Source of the DNA: Marinobacter halophilus
GTDB lineage: Bacteria > Pseudomonadota > Gammaproteobacteria > Pseudomonadales > Oleiphilaceae
Length of the DNA: 64,000 nucleotides
Assembly (NCBI RefSeq): GCF_003007685.1
Contig: NZ_PXNN01000013.1
Coordinates: 310,001 to 374,000, forward strand
Reading direction: 5' to 3'
Under the pieces are notes generated by a model. It was not told the origin of the DNA. It ran no database searches and saw only the letters and a list, made by a program, of their open reading frames with translations. The position numbers and the translations under genes were made by a program. Positions 7,774 to 16,812 of this stretch are shown here, one piece after another (the stretch's first letter is position 1; the number at the start of each line of letters is the position of its first letter).

Positions 7774-8940
7774 ATGGCAGAACCTGTTTCACCCAAGATC
7801 ACCGTGGAAACCTGCGCCAGCATTGCCACGATACCTCAACAGGAGTGGCAACGGCTGGCCGGGTGCAACCACCCGTTTGTGCGCTATGAGTTTCTCCAGG
7901 CATTGGAGACCTCCGGCTGTACCGCTCCGAAAACCGGCTGGACGCCCAGCCATCTGGTTTTCCGCCTGAACGGCGATATCTGTGGTGTCGCACCTGCCTA
8001 CCTGAAAAGCCACTCCATGGGCGAATATGTGTTCGACTGGAGCTGGGCCGATGCCTATCAACGTTATGGCCAACCCTATTATCCAAAATTGTTGATTGCT
8101 GTGCCGTTTACGCCCTCCCAGGGACCCAGGCTGCTGCTGACGGCCGAGCTGCGAGCGCTATTAACCCCGCAGCGGCTTGACGACCTGCTAACCAACCTGA
8201 CCGAACAGCTTGGCGGCCATTCCTGGCACTTATTGTTTCCCGATCAGGCGGACCAGGCACTGCTGCATCATGAACAGGAACTGCACCGCATCGGCTGTCA
8301 GTTTCACTGGCACAATCGGGATTACCAGGACTTTGACGACTTTCTGGGGGTACTGACCTCCCGTAAGCGCAAATCCATTCGCAAAGAGCGCCGGCAGATA
8401 TCCGACCAGGGCATCCGATTTCGCCACTTTCATGGCCGGGACATTTCAGACCAGGTACTGTCGGCATTCTACGTGTTCTACCAGGCCACTTACCTGAAGC
8501 GGGGCCGGCCGCCCTACCTGAACCAACCTTTTTTCGAACAATTACGTGAAACCTTGCCGGAACACCTGCATCTGATCATGGCCATACGCGAGGGCGAGAT
8601 GATAGCCGGCGCCCTGTTCCTGGCGGGGGAAACCACGCTGTATGGCCGCTATTGGGGGTGTCTTGAAGAGTACAACCACCTGCATTTTGAAACCTGTTAC
8701 TACCAGGGCATTGAACTTGCGCTAACCTTGGGGCTCCAACACTTCGACGCCGGCGCCCAGGGAGAGCACAAGCTGGTGCGCGGATTCGAGCCCATGCTGA
8801 CCCACTCCTGGCACGGCATTCTGCATCCCGGATTCCGACAGGCTGTCGAAAGCTTCACGCATGAGGAGGCGAGCCATGTGATAAGTTACTTTGACGACGC
8901 GCAATCGGCCCTGCCATTCCGACAGCAGGAGCAGGATTAA
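7774..8940 (+). CDS. FemAB-like / GNAT-fold protein (COG3146, PF04339)
   Basis: Protein of 388 residues belonging to the FemAB-related family once called DUF482, often labelled peptidoglycan biosynthesis or GNAT N-acetyltransferase. Recognisable blocks are HPFVRYEFLQALETSGC near residue 30, the DWSWADAYQRYG region near 89-100, RKRKSIRKERRQI near 200, and C-terminal FDAGAQGEHKLVRGFEP near 327, which is the family signature. Homologues of FemX-type transfer aminoacyl groups to peptidoglycan precursors, but this subfamily has no proven substrate. No ribosome site precedes the ATG, which instead follows a hairpin. It lies next to the CpxAR-like system, which fits an envelope role, though co-regulation is only a guess. 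Confidence 0.8.
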   Translation: MAEPVSPKITVETCASIATIPQQEWQRLAGCNHPFVRYEFLQALETSGCTAPKTGWTPSHLVFRLNGDICGVAPAYLKSHSMGEYVFDWSWADAYQRYGQPYYPKLLIAVPFTPSQGPRLLLTAELRALLTPQRLDDLLTNLTEQLGGHSWHLLFPDQADQALLHHEQELHRIGCQFHWHNRDYQDFDDFLGVLTSRKRKSIRKERRQISDQGIRFRHFHGRDISDQVLSAFYVFYQATYLKRGRPPYLNQPFFEQLRETLPEHLHLIMAIREGEMIAGALFLAGETTLYGRYWGCLEEYNHLHFETCYYQGIELALTLGLQHFDAGAQGEHKLVRGFEPMLTHSWHGILHPGFRQAVESFTHEEASHVISYFDDAQSALPFRQQEQD

Positions 8941-8988
8941 CTTCTATAATGTAACACCAGGAAAGGAAGTCGACGGAGGTCGAACGCC

Positions 8989-9657
8989 ATGGACACAGGC
9001 CAGCTTTGGAATCTTTTGGCACTGGATAATCTGCCGCTATTGCTCGCGGCGGCCGCGTTGCTGTTTGCTCTGATTGCCATCCTGCTCAGTATGGGTGCCC
9101 GCAGCCGCCACCAGGAACAAATCGTGACCCTGCGGGAGCGTGCCGACTGGCTCTGCCGGGAAGTGGACGATGTCCGGGTGGTGCAGTTTAACCGCGCCAG
9201 CGAACCAGGAACGCCTACTCAAGGCTCTTCTGCACTGGACGAAGCCCGCTACCGGGCCGAAAAAGATGCTTACGACAAGATCTGGCCCCAGGTATGGCAC
9301 CTGTACGAACGCCTGGGCATGTTCCTGAGGGCTGTCGAGGCGGGTGAAGCTGCCGGAGAGTTGCGACTGGACGCCCGGCATGCGGCTCTGGAAGCCCGCA
9401 GCTTGTTGAACCGGAATCGCCCTTTCTGCAGTGAAGTCATAGAGGGTTTGACCACCCGACTGATCGACACCGAAATCAAGGCGCACCTGGCCGCCTGCCA
9501 GCACCTCGACCTGCTTAAGGACGTCTCTAATGACTCTTCCAGCCACGACCGACGAGTGCTTCAAGACAAATGCCATAGCCTGCACGAGGGCGACGCCCGG
9601 GATTTGATCAATCAGCTGGCCTCATCCATCCGCCAGCGGACCATACGAATCTCGTGA
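8989..9657 (+). CDS. hypothetical membrane-anchored helical protein
   Basis: Unrecognised protein of 222 residues with a single N-terminal membrane segment (about residues 14-36, LPLLLAAAALLFALIAILL) and a long cytoplasmic or periplasmic part that looks helical and charged. Four Cys residues occur (in WLCREVDD, RPFCSEV, LAACQHL and DKCHSLH), not in a metal-binding pattern. GGAGG stands nine bases before the ATG, and the gene follows the FemAB-like gene on the same strand by 48 bases, so they may be cotranscribed. No enzyme motif was found. Confidence 0.65.
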   Translation: MDTGQLWNLLALDNLPLLLAAAALLFALIAILLSMGARSRHQEQIVTLRERADWLCREVDDVRVVQFNRASEPGTPTQGSSALDEARYRAEKDAYDKIWPQVWHLYERLGMFLRAVEAGEAAGELRLDARHAALEARSLLNRNRPFCSEVIEGLTTRLIDTEIKAHLAACQHLDLLKDVSNDSSSHDRRVLQDKCHSLHEGDARDLINQLASSIRQRTIRIS

Positions 9658-9718
9658 AGGTCAGTGGCGAAGACAAATCATTTGCGACTGCCGGCCTTTT
9701 GGGCGTCGCCGCTGGCCA

Positions 9719-9934
9719 TCAACTGTCTGCGATCCGGAACCCTATCTTTAGCGCCACCTGATAATGACCCACTTGGCCGTCTGCGATGTGGCCGCGGGTT
9801 TCCGTTACTTCAAACCATTCCATATTGCGGATGCTCTTGCGACACTCGGCAAGGGCGTTCTCAATGGCGTCTTCAATGCTCTTGGTGGAAGAGCCAACAA
9901 TTTCCACTTTCTTGTAAACGTGATGATCAGACAT
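9719..9934 (-). CDS. dodecin (flavin-binding dodecamer)
   Basis: Dodecin of 71 residues, a small protein that assembles into hollow dodecamers and stores or buffers flavins. It begins MSDHHVYKKVEIVGSSTKSI, with the core NALAECRKSIRNMEWFEVTETRG containing the flavin-contacting Trp of the conserved WFEV motif, and ends in the strand GHYQVALKIGFRI; all match the family. The start at 9934 is supported by GGGGG upstream and by the standard dodecin N-terminus; the longer frame is not. It is convergent with the hypothetical gene at 8989 and stands alone. Confidence 0.92.
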   Translation of the reverse strand: MSDHHVYKKVEIVGSSTKSIEDAIENALAECRKSIRNMEWFEVTETRGHIADGQVGHYQVALKIGFRIADS

Positions 9935-10123
9935 AACCGAACCCCCGTAAAAGTGATTCCTGCTATGTCTGAGCCTAGAAGACAAACCTTGCCCCGGCAA
10001 TAAACGGTCTGGAGTTGTGGAGCTGTTGGCGTTACGCCATACCAAACCCATTTTTGCTGACTCAGGTGACTGATAGACGGCCAGGGAGTGGGTGAGCCTC
10101 CCCAGCCTGCATCGGCATTTCCG

Positions 10124-10570
10124 TCAGAGTTTAGCGAACTCCAGATAACGACTGGCCGCCTGTTTCTTTTCATCCTGGCTGTTCAGCAGATGCAGACGAA
10201 GCCTGTCGATGATGTTGAAATAGTCGTCCATCGGTGATTTCTTTTTGATGTGCCCCTGCGATGCGTCAATGAACTCCTGCTGCTTTTTGCGGATTTCATT
10301 CATTTTCTCCAGGGCATTCTGCATGGCTTCGATTTTTGCATTGACCGGGCCATTGCCATCCGCGTTGCCGTTAACATTGTCGCCATGCACGCCGAGCGAA
10401 GTCATCGCCGCGGTTGCCTGCCAGGACAACGACAACTTGGTAGCTCCCGCCTGCAATCCCGGCTGGGGTAAAACGCTATTTTGCTGCGTGACGCGCAGCT
10501 GGTTGCTGTCCATCGCCGATACCTGGCGGGTGTTGTACTGCAACAGAGAAATCTGACTGGATAGAATCAT
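10124..10570 (-). CDS. hypothetical protein, coiled-coil region
   Basis: Unrecognised protein of 148 residues. The N-terminal half is polar with Gln, Ser and Asn and a Gly/Asn-rich stretch (GVHGDNVNGNADGNG); the C-terminal half is a charged helix (EAMQNALEKMNEIRKKQQEF and following) likely to form a coiled coil, ending in SQDEKKQAASRYLEFAKL. The start at 10570 (MILSSQISLLQYN) has GAGG about ten bases upstream; the longer frame reaches 10651. No signal peptide or membrane segment. It lies downstream of azlCD on the same strand with an 85-base gap and is probably independent. Confidence 0.6.
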   Translation of the reverse strand: MILSSQISLLQYNTRQVSAMDSNQLRVTQQNSVLPQPGLQAGATKLSLSWQATAAMTSLGVHGDNVNGNADGNGPVNAKIEAMQNALEKMNEIRKKQQEFIDASQGHIKKKSPMDDYFNIIDRLRLHLLNSQDEKKQAASRYLEFAKL

Positions 10571-10655
10571 AGTGTTCGCGCCTCGGCTAACCTTAACGGT
10601 TATCGGCAACAACCCGCAAAACTTGAGCGTTTTTTGACCAAGCATAATCAAATAA

Positions 10656-10967
10656 TTAGCCGAGATAGCGCACCAGGGCGGCGGCCATCAAGCCAATGGC
10701 AATAGCGGGTAGCGGCTTGCGGATCGCCAGCATCGCCACACCGGTGGCAACCAGTGCAGCTAGCGCACCCAGGTCGCCAGACACCGCCATGGGCACGATG
10801 ATGGCAATCAGCACTGAACTGGCCATGGTGTTGATGAAGCTCTCGATCCGGGGGCTGATGCGCAGGAACGACATGATGAACACGCCACCAAAGCGGGTCA
10901 CCAATGTAGTCAGGGTCATAATGGCTATCAGCCCGAGCACGCCCAGCGTTGTGGTTTCAATGGCCAT
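10656..10967 (-). CDS. azlD: AzlD-like branched-chain amino acid exporter small subunit
   Basis: Small membrane protein of 103 residues with four hydrophobic segments, the AzlD/YgaH family, which pairs with AzlC to export branched-chain amino acids or analogues. The conserved TRFGGVFIM block near residue 24 is typical of AzlD. The second Met (10967) is chosen because GGAGG lies nine bases upstream; the Met at 10973 is too close to it. The gene overlaps the end of azlC by 11 bases, indicating translational coupling. Substrate is inferred from the family. Confidence 0.85.
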   Translation of the reverse strand: MAIETTTLGVLGLIAIMTLTTLVTRFGGVFIMSFLRISPRIESFINTMASSVLIAIIVPMAVSGDLGALAALVATGVAMLAIRKPLPAIAIGLMAAALVRYLG

Positions 10968-11700
10968 GATCATCGCCCTCCACCGCAGCCTGCTTGTCTC
11001 GAGTGCCAGGCTCCAGCCAGAACAACCCGATCACGCCACCGGCGAGCGCGCCGACCACCACGTGCATGTTCGGTGGCAACCACTTCCAGGCCGCCAGGGA
11101 GGCGGCCCCGGCAACAAACCAGGCCACCAGTACCCTGGGTGATTTCTTGCCACCCAGGGCCATGGCAAACAGAAAGCAGCCCAGCACCATATCCAGGCCG
11201 AATGCCTTGGGATTCTGCAACAGGCCACCGAAGTACACGCCCAGTGCTGTACCCAGAATCCAGGCCAGCCAGAGCACCAGACCACCACCCAGAATTACCT
11301 CCAGATTGCGCCGACCACTCTGGTACTCCTGGGCTGACACCGCCCAGTTGGCATCCGTCAGCAGCAACAGCAACCCATAACGACGCCCGGGCGAGACATC
11401 TTTCAGCATAGGATAGAGCGACGCGCCCATCAGCAGATGACGGGAATTAATGGCAAACACCACCGCCATCATCGGCAATACAGACACTTCCGTGCCCCAC
11501 ATGTCGACCGCCGCAAACTGGGACGCTCCGGCAAATACTGTGGTGCTCATCAGAAGGGCTTCCAGTGGCGACAAGCCTTTCTGGATGGCCGCCAAACCAA
11601 AGGCAGCACCAAACGCCACCACAAACAGCGAGATCGGGAGCAAACGGAAAAACTCGGCGCGCACTTTCCGCGCTTGAAACTGATATGGATAACTATTCAT
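10957..11700 (-). CDS. azlC: AzlC-like branched-chain amino acid exporter large subunit
   Basis: Inner-membrane protein of 247 residues of the AzlC/YgaZ family. Family blocks include LPISLFVVAFGAAFGLAA near residue 21, the STTVFAGASQFAAV motif near 52-65, INSRHLLMGASL near 84 and LTDANWAVS near 114. It forms the large subunit of the exporter with the overlapping downstream gene. The next module on the opposite strand degrades 2-oxo acids and branched-chain amino acids, so the neighbourhood concerns the same metabolites, although a shared control is not shown. The His-rich tail (EGDDHGH) comes from the overlap with azlD. Confidence 0.88.
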   Translation of the reverse strand: MNSYPYQFQARKVRAEFFRLLPISLFVVAFGAAFGLAAIQKGLSPLEALLMSTTVFAGASQFAAVDMWGTEVSVLPMMAVVFAINSRHLLMGASLYPMLKDVSPGRRYGLLLLLTDANWAVSAQEYQSGRRNLEVILGGGLVLWLAWILGTALGVYFGGLLQNPKAFGLDMVLGCFLFAMALGGKKSPRVLVAWFVAGAASLAAWKWLPPNMHVVVGALAGGVIGLFWLEPGTRDKQAAVEGDDHGH

Positions 11701-12000
11701 CCACAGAAACTATGCTGGAACACACCAAACGCGAATAAGTAATAACCGTGACCAGATATTTTTTTTGCTTGAGCCTCAGCTGGTTACATGAATTGATCAT
11801 CTATACGGCGATTTCTGAAGCCTTCCGGCATTGACGTTCACGTAAACTTAATCTAGCTTGTTTTTTGTCCAGCCTCACAAGGGCTTCCCGACCAATCCTT
11901 CGGGACGGACAACTGAAATCGACACGCCGACCAAAAATCGGAACGACAAAAACAAGACGAACCTACCGCCGAGATCCGGCCAGGTGGGAGAGGATTTAAC
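11701..12000. other. 300-base divergent promoter region
   Basis: Gap between azlC (leftward) and the indolepyruvate oxidoreductase gene (rightward). It is AT-rich at 11740-11870 and carries the LiuR-like palindrome at 11831-11850 and a possible TAGCTT -10 element at 11854. The stretch 11880-11990 is purine-rich with no hairpin or ORF I can support; GGGAGAGG before 12001 is the ribosome site. Confidence 0.6.
11831..11850. promoter_or_regulatory. LiuR-like palindrome with a -35 hexamer
   Basis: TTGACGTTCACGTAAAC contains a near-perfect palindrome (GTTCACGTAAAC, one mismatch from GTTTACGTAAAC) that overlaps a TTGACG -35 hexamer. MerR-type LiuR regulators of branched-chain amino acid catabolism in gammaproteobacteria are described as using sites of this kind inside promoters. 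The downstream genes suit such a regulon. No liuR gene is in the window. Confidence 0.45.
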
Positions 12001-15000
12001 ATGTCTGATCTTTCACGCACCCCAAAGGGACTGCGTCCCGTCAGCCTTGACGACGTATGGAATAAAGACTCTGGCTCCGTCTACATGAATGGCAGCCAGG
12101 CCCTTGCAAGACTCCCGCTGTTACAAGCCCAACTCGACCAGTCTAATGGAGTGAATACCGCCGGTTTCATCTCTGGCTATCGAGGTTCTCCCCTGGGTGG
12201 ATTCGACAAAGTGCTTTGGAAGGCCCGTGACCACCTCAACAAACGCCACATCCACTTCCTGCCGGGCGTAAACGAAGACCTGGGAGCCACCGCCGTCTGG
12301 GGCAGCCAGCAGGTGAATATTTTTGAAGGCGCAAAATACGACGGTGTGTTTGCACTCTGGTACGGCAAAGGGCCGGGCGTTGATCGCACCGGCGACGTGT
12401 TCAAGCATGCCAACGCTGCCGGCACCTCCCCGTTGGGCGGCGTGCTTGCAGTAGCCGGCGATGACCATGCCTGCAAATCCTCTACCCTGCCCCACCAGAG
12501 CGACTACGCGTTTCTCGACGCCGGCATGCCGGTACTGAGCCCGGCGGGCATTCAGGACATTCTGGATATGGGCCTTTACGGCTGGGCCATGTCCCGCTTC
12601 AGCGGCTGCTGGGTAGGCTTCAAGGCACTGGCAGAAAACATGGATTCGTCCATTTCCGCCAACCTCGACCTCAGCCGCATCAACATACGCATTCCCCGGG
12701 ATTTCCAGATGCCCGAAGGTGGTCTGAATTCCCGCTGGCCGGACAAGCCCATGGCGCAGGAAGAGCGCCTGCACCGCTACAAGCTCGAGGCTGCCAAAGC
12801 CTTCTGCCGCGCCAATCGCCTCGACCACACGGTGCTTTCCACCAGTCAGCCAAAATTCGGCATTGTCACCACTGGCAAGGCTTATCTGGACGTGGTTCAG
12901 GCCCTTGCCGATCTTGGGCTCGGTGAGGACGAACGCGACGCCATCGGCCTGACTGTGTACAAGGTAGCCATGCCCTGGCCGCTGGAGCCGGAAGGCATTT
13001 TCGAATTCGCCACAGGCCTGGAAGAAATCCTGGTAGTAGAAGAAAAGCGCGGTCTGATTGAAGATCAGCTCAAAACCCAGCTCTACAGCTGGCAGGATGG
13101 GAAGCGACCCAACGTGATCGGCAAACGGGACGATCACGGCAACGATCTGCTGCCGACCATTGCCGAACTGACCCCCGCCATGGTGGCCCGGGCCATCGCG
13201 TCGCGCCTCGACGGTCGCTATTGCAACGACACGCTGCAAAAACGCCTGACCTTCCTCGCCGAAAAAGAAAACAGCCTGGCCAATCCACGGGAGCGCCTGG
13301 AGCGCACGCCGCACTTCTGCTCCGGCTGCCCGCACAATACCTCCACGCAGGTGCCGGAAGGCAGTCGCGCCCTTGGCGGCATTGGTTGTCATTACATGGC
13401 CACCTGGATGGAACGGGGTACCGATACCTTTACCCAAATGGGTGGCGAAGGGGTGACCTGGCTGGGCCAGGCGCCGTTCACCCATCAGCAGCATGTATTC
13501 CAGAATCTCGGCGACGGCACCTACTTCCATTCCGGCGTGCTGGCCATTCGTGCTGCCATCGCCTCCGGCGCCAACATCACCTACAAGATTCTTTACAACG
13601 ACGCGGTCGCGATGACCGGCGGCCAGCCGGTGGACGGCACACTTAGCGTTCAGCAAATCAGCCACCAACTTTACGGCGAAGGCGTTCGCCGCATTGCGGT
13701 GATCAGCGACGACGTCGACAAATACCCCTCACGGGCGGATTTTGCCGACCGCACCACCTTTCACGACCGCAACGACCTGGACACAGTGCAACGGGAATTG
13801 CGGGACATCGAGGGCTGCTCGGTGATCATCTATGATCAGACCTGCGCCGCCGAGAAACGCCGCCGGCGCAAACGGGGCACCATGGCCGACCCGGACCAGC
13901 GGGTAATGATTCATGCCGACGTGTGCGAAGGCTGCGGAGACTGCGGCATCCAGTCCAACTGCCTGTCAATTCTGCCGAAAGAAACCGACGCCGGCCGCAA
14001 GCGCACCATCGATCAATCCTCCTGCAACAAGGATTTTTCCTGCGTGCGGGGTTTCTGCCCCAGCTTTGTGACCGTTAAAGGCGGCAAATTGAAGAAACCT
14101 GCTGGCGTGAGCGCCAAGGTGAATTTCCCGGCTCTACCCGACCCCACTCCCGTGGCCGGAAACGACCCTTACGGCATTCTGCTCACGGGCGTGGGCGGCA
14201 CCGGTGTGGTGACAGTGAGTGCGCTACTGGGAATGGCCGCGCACCTTGAAGGCAAAGGTGTATCGGTGCTGGATCAGACTGGCCTGGCACAAAAGTTTGG
14301 CGCCGTAGTGAGCCATATCCGCATCAGCGACCGCCAGGAGAAGATCCACGCCGTGCGCATACCCGCCGGTGAAGCAGACCTGATGCTGGCGTTCGATCTG
14401 ATGGTGGCCGCCACCGACGATGCTCTGGCGAAACTGGATACGCGTTTCTCCCGTGCGGTCGTCAACGCTGAATCCGCTCTGCCCGCGGCGTTCACCCGGA
14501 ACCCGGACATCCAGTTCCCAGGTGAATCCATGGAGCAGAGTGTGCGGGAAGCCTGCCGCGCCGACGGCAGTTGGTTCCTGAACGCCGGTGGTCTGGCCAA
14601 AGCACTGATGGGCGACGGCATGGCAGTGAACCTCTTTACCGTGGGCTTTGCCTATCAGCAGGGCCTGCTGCCACTGAGCGCAGAATCCATCGAGCGCGCC
14701 ATCGAACTGAACAACGCGGCCATCGAAAAAAACAAACAGGCTTTCCTCTGGGGCCGCCGGGCCGCCCATAACCTGGATAGGGTCAAGGCGCTGGCGTTCC
14801 CGAAACCGAAAGAGCCCGGCGCAAAAACCGTTCAGGTGATGGAAACCATCGATCAGCTGATCGAACGCAACATGTCTCACCTGAGCGAGTACCAGAACGC
14901 TGCACTAGCCAGACGGTACGAAAAACGGGTGCGCACTGCCGAGGCAACGATTGCCGCCAAACGGGGCCGCGACCCGATGCTGCTCCGGGCCATTGCCGAG

Positions 15001-15513
15001 AACTACGCCAAAGTGCTGGCTTACAAAGACGAATACGAAGTAGCCCGACTGTTCAGCAACGGCAGCCTGCGCAAGCAGCTTGAGGAAGAATTCGAGGGCG
15101 AGATAGAGCTGGAGTTCAATCTGGCACCGCCGCTGCTGAGCAGGGGCAAGAAAGGGGAGCGTCCGAGAAAGCTCAAGTTCGGCCCCTGGATGGAAACCGT
15201 GTTCGCATTGCTGGCAAAGGCGCGAGCACTGAGGGGCACGCCGCTGGATCCATTCGGGTACACCTCCGATCGACGGCTGGAGCGCAGAATCGTCCGTGAG
15301 TACGAGGAGGATATAACTTTCCTGCTCAACCATCTGAGCGAGCACCACGCAGATGCCGCCCGCAACCTCGCCACCCTGCCCGCGAAGATCCGGGGCTACG
15401 GCCCGGTGAAAGAGCAGGCCTACCAGGCAACTCGCAGGGAACGCAGCCAGCTGCGCGCCGAGCTCAACCCGAATGCCCGGGAACATCAACAGATTGCAAG
15501 TGCTGCAGTCTGA
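12001..15513 (+). CDS. indolepyruvate ferredoxin oxidoreductase, fused alpha-gamma type
   Basis: Very large fused 2-oxoacid:ferredoxin oxidoreductase (1170 residues) that oxidatively decarboxylates aryl or branched 2-oxo acids to acyl-CoA. In order: a pyrimidine-binding/transketolase-like part (SGYRGSPLGGFDKVLW near 60), a TPP-binding part with CSGCPHNTS near 440 and GGEGVTWLGQ near 480, a ferredoxin-like insert with CEGCGDCGIQSNC near 642 and further Cys (SCNKDFSCVRGFC), the gamma domain (GVGGTGVVTVSALLG near 730), and a long C-terminal DUF6537-like region. It replaces the separate IorA and IorB. GTGGGAGAGG precedes the ATG. Leucine dehydrogenase follows by 108 bases, which would make the 2-oxo acids it uses. 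Confidence 0.92.
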   Translation: MSDLSRTPKGLRPVSLDDVWNKDSGSVYMNGSQALARLPLLQAQLDQSNGVNTAGFISGYRGSPLGGFDKVLWKARDHLNKRHIHFLPGVNEDLGATAVWGSQQVNIFEGAKYDGVFALWYGKGPGVDRTGDVFKHANAAGTSPLGGVLAVAGDDHACKSSTLPHQSDYAFLDAGMPVLSPAGIQDILDMGLYGWAMSRFSGCWVGFKALAENMDSSISANLDLSRINIRIPRDFQMPEGGLNSRWPDKPMAQEERLHRYKLEAAKAFCRANRLDHTVLSTSQPKFGIVTTGKAYLDVVQALADLGLGEDERDAIGLTVYKVAMPWPLEPEGIFEFATGLEEILVVEEKRGLIEDQLKTQLYSWQDGKRPNVIGKRDDHGNDLLPTIAELTPAMVARAIASRLDGRYCNDTLQKRLTFLAEKENSLANPRERLERTPHFCSGCPHNTSTQVPEGSRALGGIGCHYMATWMERGTDTFTQMGGEGVTWLGQAPFTHQQHVFQNLGDGTYFHSGVLAIRAAIASGANITYKILYNDAVAMTGGQPVDGTLSVQQISHQLYGEGVRRIAVISDDVDKYPSRADFADRTTFHDRNDLDTVQRELRDIEGCSVIIYDQTCAAEKRRRRKRGTMADPDQRVMIHADVCEGCGDCGIQSNCLSILPKETDAGRKRTIDQSSCNKDFSCVRGFCPSFVTVKGGKLKKPAGVSAKVNFPALPDPTPVAGNDPYGILLTGVGGTGVVTVSALLGMAAHLEGKGVSVLDQTGLAQKFGAVVSHIRISDRQEKIHAVRIPAGEADLMLAFDLMVAATDDALAKLDTRFSRAVVNAESALPAAFTRNPDIQFPGESMEQSVREACRADGSWFLNAGGLAKALMGDGMAVNLFTVGFAYQQGLLPLSAESIERAIELNNAAIEKNKQAFLWGRRAAHNLDRVKALAFPKPKEPGAKTVQVMETIDQLIERNMSHLSEYQNAALARRYEKRVRTAEATIAAKRGRDPMLLRAIAENYAKVLAYKDEYEVARLFSNGSLRKQLEEEFEGEIELEFNLAPPLLSRGKKGERPRKLKFGPWMETVFALLAKARALRGTPLDPFGYTSDRRLERRIVREYEEDITFLLNHLSEHHADAARNLATLPAKIRGYGPVKEQAYQATRRERSQLRAELNPNAREHQQIASAAV

Positions 15514-15621
15514 TTCAGCAACAGGTCAGCCGGCGGTCAACCACCCCGGCCACCCACTCCATAAAGCAGCCACCGCAGGCCCCACAAGGGTAGCGGCGGC
15601 ATGAACGAGAGGCCAAGCGCC

Positions 15622-16722
15622 ATGAACGTATTTAGCCATCATGAGTTCGACAACCACGAACACCTGTCCTTTATCCGCGACCCGGAAACCGGACTGAAAG
15701 CCATTGTGGCCATCCACAACACTTCCCGCGGCCCAGCCCTCGGGGGCTGTCGGATGTTCCCCTACGCGACGGACGAAGAGGCCCTGCGCGACGTGCTGCG
15801 ACTGTCCCGGGGCATGACTTACAAGTCCGCCCTGGCCAATCTGGATCTGGGCGGTGGTAAATCGGTCATCATTGGCGACCCCCGCCACCATAAAACAGAG
15901 GCGCTTATGCAGGCCATGGGCCGGGGCCTGGAGCGCCTGGGCGGCCACTACATTGCTGCCGAGGACTCCGGTACCAGCGTGGCCGACCTCAAGGTGATGG
16001 GGCGCTGCACGCAGCACGTAGCCGGCATCGCCGCCCGCACCGGCTTTGACGGCAAACCCAGCAATGGCGACCCCTCGCCGGCCACGGCGTACGGCACCTT
16101 TATTGGCCTGCAGGCCGCGGTGAAACACAAACTGGGGCGAAACGACCTCACCGGACTGAAAGTCGCCATTCAGGGCATTGGCAACGTCGGCTTCCGACTG
16201 GCGCAGCATTTGAAGGAGGCGGGGGCCGAGTTGTGGGTATACGACATCCACCAAGACAACATGCAGCGGGCGGTGGAGCAATTGGGCGCGAAGCCGGCAA
16301 CCGCCGACGACATCCTGTTTTTGCCGGTAGACGTGGTCGCGCCCTGCGCCATGGGTGCGGTGCTGAACGATGACAGCATTCCACAGATCAACGCCTCCAT
16401 CATTGCCGGCGCTGCCAACAACTTGCTGGCCCGCCCGGAGCATGACGCCATGCTGCAAGGCCGGGGCATTCTCTACGCTCCGGACTTTGCCATCAACGCC
16501 GGTGGCATTATTGATGTCTTCTACGAGCGCACCCGCGCCACGCCAGCAACGGTACGCGCCCATGTGGACGCCATCGGGGATACCCTGACCGAAATTTTCA
16601 ACCGTTCCGCTCGTTCGGGGCACCCCACCGGGGCCATCGCCAACGAACTGGCAGAGGAACGGTTCCAAAAGCATACCGCGGGTGCCGGGCTGGCGCCTGA
16701 GCGGTTGGCTTGCACCGGGTAA
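15622..16722 (+). CDS. ldh: leucine dehydrogenase (Glu/Leu/Phe/Val family)
   Basis: NAD-dependent amino acid dehydrogenase of 366 residues that deaminates leucine and related branched-chain amino acids to 2-oxo acids. The N-terminal domain has LGGCRM and [23 protein letters not shown], with the catalytic Lys in MTYK or GGGK near residues 68-80; the Rossmann motif [13 protein letters not shown] lies near 185. The start at 15622 ([13 protein letters not shown]) matches the usual N-terminus of the family and has GAGAGG upstream; the frame is open from 15601. It lies between the 2-oxoacid oxidoreductase and an NSS-family symporter, a coherent catabolic module. Confidence 0.9.
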   Translation: MNVFSHHEFDNHEHLSFIRDPETGLKAIVAIHNTSRGPALGGCRMFPYATDEEALRDVLRLSRGMTYKSALANLDLGGGKSVIIGDPRHHKTEALMQAMGRGLERLGGHYIAAEDSGTSVADLKVMGRCTQHVAGIAARTGFDGKPSNGDPSPATAYGTFIGLQAAVKHKLGRNDLTGLKVAIQGIGNVGFRLAQHLKEAGAELWVYDIHQDNMQRAVEQLGAKPATADDILFLPVDVVAPCAMGAVLNDDSIPQINASIIAGAANNLLARPEHDAMLQGRGILYAPDFAINAGGIIDVFYERTRATPATVRAHVDAIGDTLTEIFNRSARSGHPTGAIANELAEERFQKHTAGAGLAPERLACTG

Positions 16723-16744
16723 CCTGACACCGGTGCATTCTCTT

Positions 16745-16776
16745 GGGAGTTACGGGCTTCTGTAGCTCCCTTTTTT
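16745..16776 (+). terminator. Rho-independent terminator after leucine dehydrogenase
   Basis: Stem GGGAGTTAC (16745-16753) pairs with GTAGCTCCC (16762-16770) through nine pairs with one G-T wobble, followed by six T. It separates the oxidoreductase-dehydrogenase pair from the symporter gene. Confidence 0.88.
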
Positions 16777-16812
16777 AGTCCCTGACAACAACAAATACCG
16801 CAGGAGATCGAC

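Noticed and set aside
12121-13668. 515-codon open frame on the minus strand
   Set aside because: It lies wholly inside the indolepyruvate oxidoreductase gene, whose protein has clear domains; the opposite frame is rich in Gly, Val, His and Ala without any family, a typical GC-rich shadow.
15526-16674. 382-codon minus-strand frame opposite leucine dehydrogenase
   Set aside because: Antisense shadow of a gene with catalytic motifs; no family features.
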